Assembly (NCBI GenBank): GCA_021796215.1
Contig: JAJYOK010000003.1
Location: 204,600 to 268,599 of the forward strand
Direction: 5' to 3'
DNA length: 64,000 nt
From: Bacteroidota bacterium
GTDB lineage: Bacteria > Bacteroidota > Ignavibacteria > UBA10030 > UBA8401
This document shows positions 61,389 to 64,000 of this stretch, piece after piece. The position numbers were made by a program, and so were the translations under genes. The first letter of the stretch is position 1. Each line of letters begins with the position of its first letter. The notes under the pieces are model-generated. The model made no database searches and was not told the origin of the DNA. It was given only the letters and a program-made list of their open reading frames with translations.

Positions 61389-61994
61389 CTACTCCTTACT
61401 GACTCGACTTCTGATCTCTGTTAACTGTTTATATCCTTCTTTTCCAAGAACAAATTCTAATTCCGCTTTGCAGGAATCAACAAGCGGCATTTCTCCGCCA
61501 GAGGCAGACCCGCTTTCAGCGGAAAATTTTCCGGCAATAGAACAGCATTTTGTATTTCCTTGCTGAAAATCATCGAACGTCAGCACGCCATCTTCAACTG
61601 AAATCGGAAATGCGATGCAATAAAACGGCTTAATTGCCCATCCACCGATTCCCTCTTCATTTCCCAAGATTTGAAGGCTGCACATTCCGTTTTTGTTCAA
61701 GAACACGCACTTGTCATTGAACACTTCCGTACCGACTGCTTTTCCTGAAGGGTAATCGCGATCGTCTTCTATCTCTGGATCAAACCAGCGGCTGTCATCA
61801 GTGGTTTGAGTTTCGTCCATATATTTTTTGATCGTTTCCTTGTGTGAAAGAATCGTTTCTTTTTCTTTCAGATCAACATAAACGCCGACCGAGCAGCATT
61901 TCGACTCACAGTGAAACGGTCCGCAGCCTTTCGCAAATCCTTTTTCAAAAAGGACCGGATCAATTTCATATTTTCCAACACGAAGCGCAGACAT
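61389..61994 (-). CDS. Cysteine-rich DUF3109-like protein inside the fab operon
   Basis: 201 residues. Conserved-looking cysteines in 'GCGPFHCESKCCSVGVYVDL', 'NDKCVFLNKNGMCSLQ', 'IKPFYCIAFPI' and 'NTKCCSIAG' resemble the DUF3109 / YkgJ-like zinc- or iron-binding group. The function of the family is not established. It starts two bases before the fabD-side boundary (fabD ends at 61997), so it is co-transcribed with fabD and fabG. The segment 'SAESGSASGGE' near residue 160 is encoded by two adjacent 15-nt palindromes and looks like an inserted peptide. Confidence 0.75.
   Translation of the reverse strand: MSALRVGKYEIDPVLFEKGFAKGCGPFHCESKCCSVGVYVDLKEKETILSHKETIKKYMDETQTTDDSRWFDPEIEDDRDYPSGKAVGTEVFNDKCVFLNKNGMCSLQILGNEEGIGGWAIKPFYCIAFPISVEDGVLTFDDFQQGNTKCCSIAGKFSAESGSASGGEMPLVDSCKAELEFVLGKEGYKQLTEIRSRVSKE
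61494..61523. repeat. Tandem pair of 15-nt palindromes inside the DUF3109-like gene
   Basis: On the coding strand TCCGCT-GAA-AGCGGG is directly followed by TCTGCC-TCT-GGCGGA; each has one imperfect outer or inner pair. They read Ser-Ala-Glu-Ser-Gly and Ser-Ala-Ser-Gly-Gly. Same 15+15 layout as the non-coding copy at 22115-22144. Confidence 0.6.
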
Positions 61995-61996
61995 TT

Positions 61997-62920
61997 TTAG
62001 ACAATCACTTTTGCAACATCGGCTGCGGTATCTATACCGCTGATTTCAACATTCGGCGCAATGCGCTTCACCAATCCTTGAAGCACTTTTCCGGGCCCAA
62101 GCTCGATAAATTTCGCCGCGCCATCGCCAACCATCGCACGAACAGATTCTTCCCACCGCACAGGACTTGTTACTTGTTCATACAACATCGCACGAATTTC
62201 TTCTGCTGTGCGAACCGGTTTTGCGGTTACATTTGTGTAAACCGGAATTTTTGCATCGTTGATGTGCGCCGAATCCAGCGCTACCTTCAATCCATCTTTC
62301 GCAGATTGCATGAGCGGCGAATGAAATGCACCGCTAACGGGAAGTTCTTTCACCAATTTCGCGCCGCGTTCTTTTGCAAACTCCATTGCTTTGCGAACAC
62401 CGGCGATGCTTCCGGAAATGACAACCTGCCCCGGCGAATTGAAATTTGCCGCCTGAACAATTCCGGTTTTCCACGCACTACAGCAAATTTCACCGACAAC
62501 CTTTGGCTCCAAGCCGATTACCGCTGCCATTGTGCCGGGGTTTTCTTCGCCCGCTTTTTGCATTAGTTCACCGCGCAAGCGCACAAGCTTCAATCCATCG
62601 TCAAACGACATTGCACCGGCGGCGACCAATGCGGAATATTCTCCGAGCGAATGTCCGGCTGTCATTGCAGGTCCGCCATAGGCGGACTTCGGTTTCAACA
62701 AATTCCAGAGCACAACGCTGTGAAGAAAAATCGCTGGCTGCGTATTTTTTGTTTGTTTTAGTTCTTCTTCAGGACCGTCAAAACAAATTTTGGAAAGCGG
62801 GCAGCCGAGAATTTCGTCCGCATGATCGAACATTTCTTTCGCTGCGGGAAATTGAGCATACAGATCCTTTCCCATTCCGACATATTGCGAACCTTGTCCT
62901 GAAAAAATATACGCGGTCAT
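61997..62920 (-). CDS. fabD: Malonyl-CoA:ACP transacylase
   Basis: 307 residues from the ATG at 62920 ('MTAYIFSGQGSQYVGMGKDL', the standard start); the longer frame to 62962 is rejected. Catalytic Ser in 'TAGHSLGEYSALVAAGAM', the Gln of 'SGQGSQ', Arg in 'RLRGELMQKA' and His in 'SGAFHSPLMQSA'. Loads malonyl onto ACP. 'KSAYGGP' just before 'AMTAGHSLGEY' is encoded by the palindrome at 62671-62687; it lies in a loop that varies in the family. Confidence 0.96.
   Translation of the reverse strand: MTAYIFSGQGSQYVGMGKDLYAQFPAAKEMFDHADEILGCPLSKICFDGPEEELKQTKNTQPAIFLHSVVLWNLLKPKSAYGGPAMTAGHSLGEYSALVAAGAMSFDDGLKLVRLRGELMQKAGEENPGTMAAVIGLEPKVVGEICCSAWKTGIVQAANFNSPGQVVISGSIAGVRKAMEFAKERGAKLVKELPVSGAFHSPLMQSAKDGLKVALDSAHINDAKIPVYTNVTAKPVRTAEEIRAMLYEQVTSPVRWEESVRAMVGDGAAKFIELGPGKVLQGLVKRIAPNVEISGIDTAADVAKVIV
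62671..62687. repeat. 17-nt perfect palindrome inside fabD
   Basis: GTCCGCC-ATA-GGCGGAC with perfect 7-base arms. On the coding strand TCC GCC TAT GGC GGA reads Ser-Ala-Tyr-Gly-Gly, the same frame as in the proline dehydrogenase and DUF3109-like genes. Confidence 0.65.
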
Positions 62921-63016
62921 AACAATGGAAAATACAAAATGTAAAGTGTAAAATTGGAACAACGCGGAAAAGTGCCTGTGATCATATTAAATTTTTCACT
63001 TCCGTTTTTAATTTTT

Positions 63017-64000
63017 TCAGTATGCCCATTTCACATACACGGCGCCCCACGTATAACCGGCGCCGAAACTGGAAAGCACACAATTGTGTCCTTTCTTCAA
63101 TTTCCCGTTCAACTGCCACTCAGACAAACAGAGCGGAATTGTTGCCGCCGTGGTGTTGCCATAGCGATCAATATTGATCATCACTTTCGATTTATCCAAT
63201 TCCATTCGTTCGGCGCACGCATCAATGATTCGCAGGTTTGCCTGATGCGGCACAAGCCAGTCAACATCTTTGCCGCTGAGATTATTTCTCTTCATAATCT
63301 CGTACGAAACTTCTGCCATTCCAATGACGGCGACTTTGAAAACAGCTTTTCCGTCTTGATAAATGAAGTGCATTTTTTTATCAACTGTATCGTGCGTTGG
63401 CGGATTCAGACTGCCGCCGCCCAGCATGTTGAGATATTTTCCGCCGGAGCCGTCGGTATACAGACGATGATCAATGATGCCGAGCGATGGATCGGTGCTC
63501 GGTTCAAGCAGCACGGCGCCGCCCGCATCGCCAAAAAGAATGCACGTGTTGCGGTCGGTGTAATCGGTGATTGCACTCATCTTATCGGCGCCGACAACGA
63601 CAACTTTTTTGTACGCGCCATTTTCTATCAACTGCGAGCCGACGGTGAGTGCAAAAACAAATCCAGAACACGCGGCAGAAAAATCGAATCCCCACGCATT
63701 TTTCGCACCGACCTTTTCCTGAATAATGCAGGCTGTCGCCGGAAAAAACATGTCCGGCGTTACCGTTGCGACGATGATAACGTCAATCTCTTCCGCCGAA
63801 ATTCCGCGCTTGCGCAGCAAATCCTTAACAGCACCGGCACCAAGATCGGACGTTGCGCCGTTTTCAAGAATGCGCCGCTCACGAATGCCCGTACGGGTGC
63901 GAATCCACTCGTCATTCGTGTCCACCATTTTTTCTAAATCCTTATTCGATAAAATTTTATCGGGAACCCAATGTCCCACCGCAGTAATCGCCGCTCTGAT
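63017..64000 (-). CDS. fabH: 3-oxoacyl-ACP synthase III, N-terminus beyond window
   Basis: At least 327 residues; the reading frame stays open to the window edge ('IRAAITAVGHWVPDKILSN'), and FabH proteins normally have this sequence right after the first Met, so only a few residues are missing. Cys-His-Asn triad: 'FDFSAACSGFVFALTVGSQL', 'WLVPHQANLRIIDA' and 'IDRYGNTTAATIPLCLSEW'. Starts fatty-acid chains from acetyl-CoA and malonyl-ACP. First visible gene of the fab operon; 96 bases separate it from fabD. Confidence 0.95.
   Translation of the reverse strand: MRAAITAVGHWVPDKILSNKDLEKMVDTNDEWIRTRTGIRERRILENGATSDLGAGAVKDLLRKRGISAEEIDVIIVATVTPDMFFPATACIIQEKVGAKNAWGFDFSAACSGFVFALTVGSQLIENGAYKKVVVVGADKMSAITDYTDRNTCILFGDAGGAVLLEPSTDPSLGIIDHRLYTDGSGGKYLNMLGGGSLNPPTHDTVDKKMHFIYQDGKAVFKVAVIGMAEVSYEIMKRNNLSGKDVDWLVPHQANLRIIDACAERMELDKSKVMINIDRYGNTTAATIPLCLSEWQLNGKLKKGHNCVLSSFGAGYTWGAVYVKWAY

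Noticed and set aside
1..64000. tRNA, rRNA, CRISPR arrays, insertion sequences and prophage genes
   Set aside because: None found: all larger spacers were read for cloverleaf patterns, regular spaced repeats and transposase or integrase motifs without a match.

Overview
The window (64 kb, moderate GC) looks like a chromosomal segment of a Gram-negative bacterium of the Ignavibacteria/Chlorobi-Bacteroidota group. The evidence is five large secreted proteins that end in the C-terminal sorting tail of the type IX (Por) secretion system (core 'N[YF]PNPFNP[ST]T', final basic-hydrophobic 'KM[VLI]L[LM][KR]'), an outer-membrane exopolysaccharide export lipoprotein, Omp85-type and PorV-like barrels, and type II fatty-acid synthesis genes. 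No rRNA, tRNA, CRISPR array or transposase was seen.

Layout. Positions 1-6.7 kb (minus strand) hold an exopolysaccharide operon: Wzz-like chain-length protein, CpsD-like ATPase, an overlooked 55-aa membrane protein, O-antigen ligase/polymerase, WecG/TagA glycosyltransferase, GT4 glycosyltransferase and a truncated polysaccharide deacetylase. A divergent operon (7.1-16.2 kb, plus) carries the Wza-like exporter, an outer-membrane protein, an unusual fusion of a WecA-like initiating transferase with a CapD/WbpM-like sugar-sensing half, a giant repeat-containing secreted protein and a small secreted membrane-anchored protein. From 16.2 to 22.9 kb there is a malate-synthase homologue whose key catalytic acids are replaced, followed by a signalling cluster: two histidine kinases, three response regulators, and a structured-RNA candidate with a strong terminator. 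From 23 to 33 kb two paralogous secreted GH18 chitinase-like enzymes flank a Wzx-like flippase and a GT2 glycosyltransferase. From 33 to 48 kb (minus) there are an NtrC-type regulator, PepD dipeptidase, OPT transporter, proline dehydrogenase, an outer-membrane protein, SpmB/SpmA, a lipoprotein amidase with a second, degenerate amidase domain, and a large PAS hybrid kinase. From 48.8 to 55.4 kb are two more type IX cargo proteins with cohesin-like (both) and dockerin-like (one) modules. From 56 to 64 kb (minus) there are an Omp85-family barrel, a CoA-binding protein, RNase III and a fab operon (fabF, acpP, fabG, a DUF3109-like gene, fabD, fabH running off the window).

How it fits together. The first 16 kb and the 26-29 kb genes build, polymerise, flip and export a surface polysaccharide; the deacetylase and the GH18 enzymes may trim or turn over amino-sugar polymers; the type IX proteins are exported adhesins or enzymes. 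The region at 33-42 kb is oriented to peptide and proline use.

Most unusual signals: (i) a family of 15-nt palindromes TCCGCC-nnn-GGCGGA, sometimes as adjacent pairs, found in at least three conserved genes always in the frame encoding Ser-Ala-X-Gly-Gly, and also in non-coding DNA; (ii) a near-perfect 31-nt palindrome inside the amidase gene; (iii) the malate-synthase homologue without its catalytic base and one magnesium ligand; (iv) a pseudo-amidase domain fused to an active-looking amidase; (v) a three-way-junction RNA candidate at about 22.1 kb. Start sites were moved from the longest open frame wherever a ribosome-binding site or protein-family alignment supported a shorter product.
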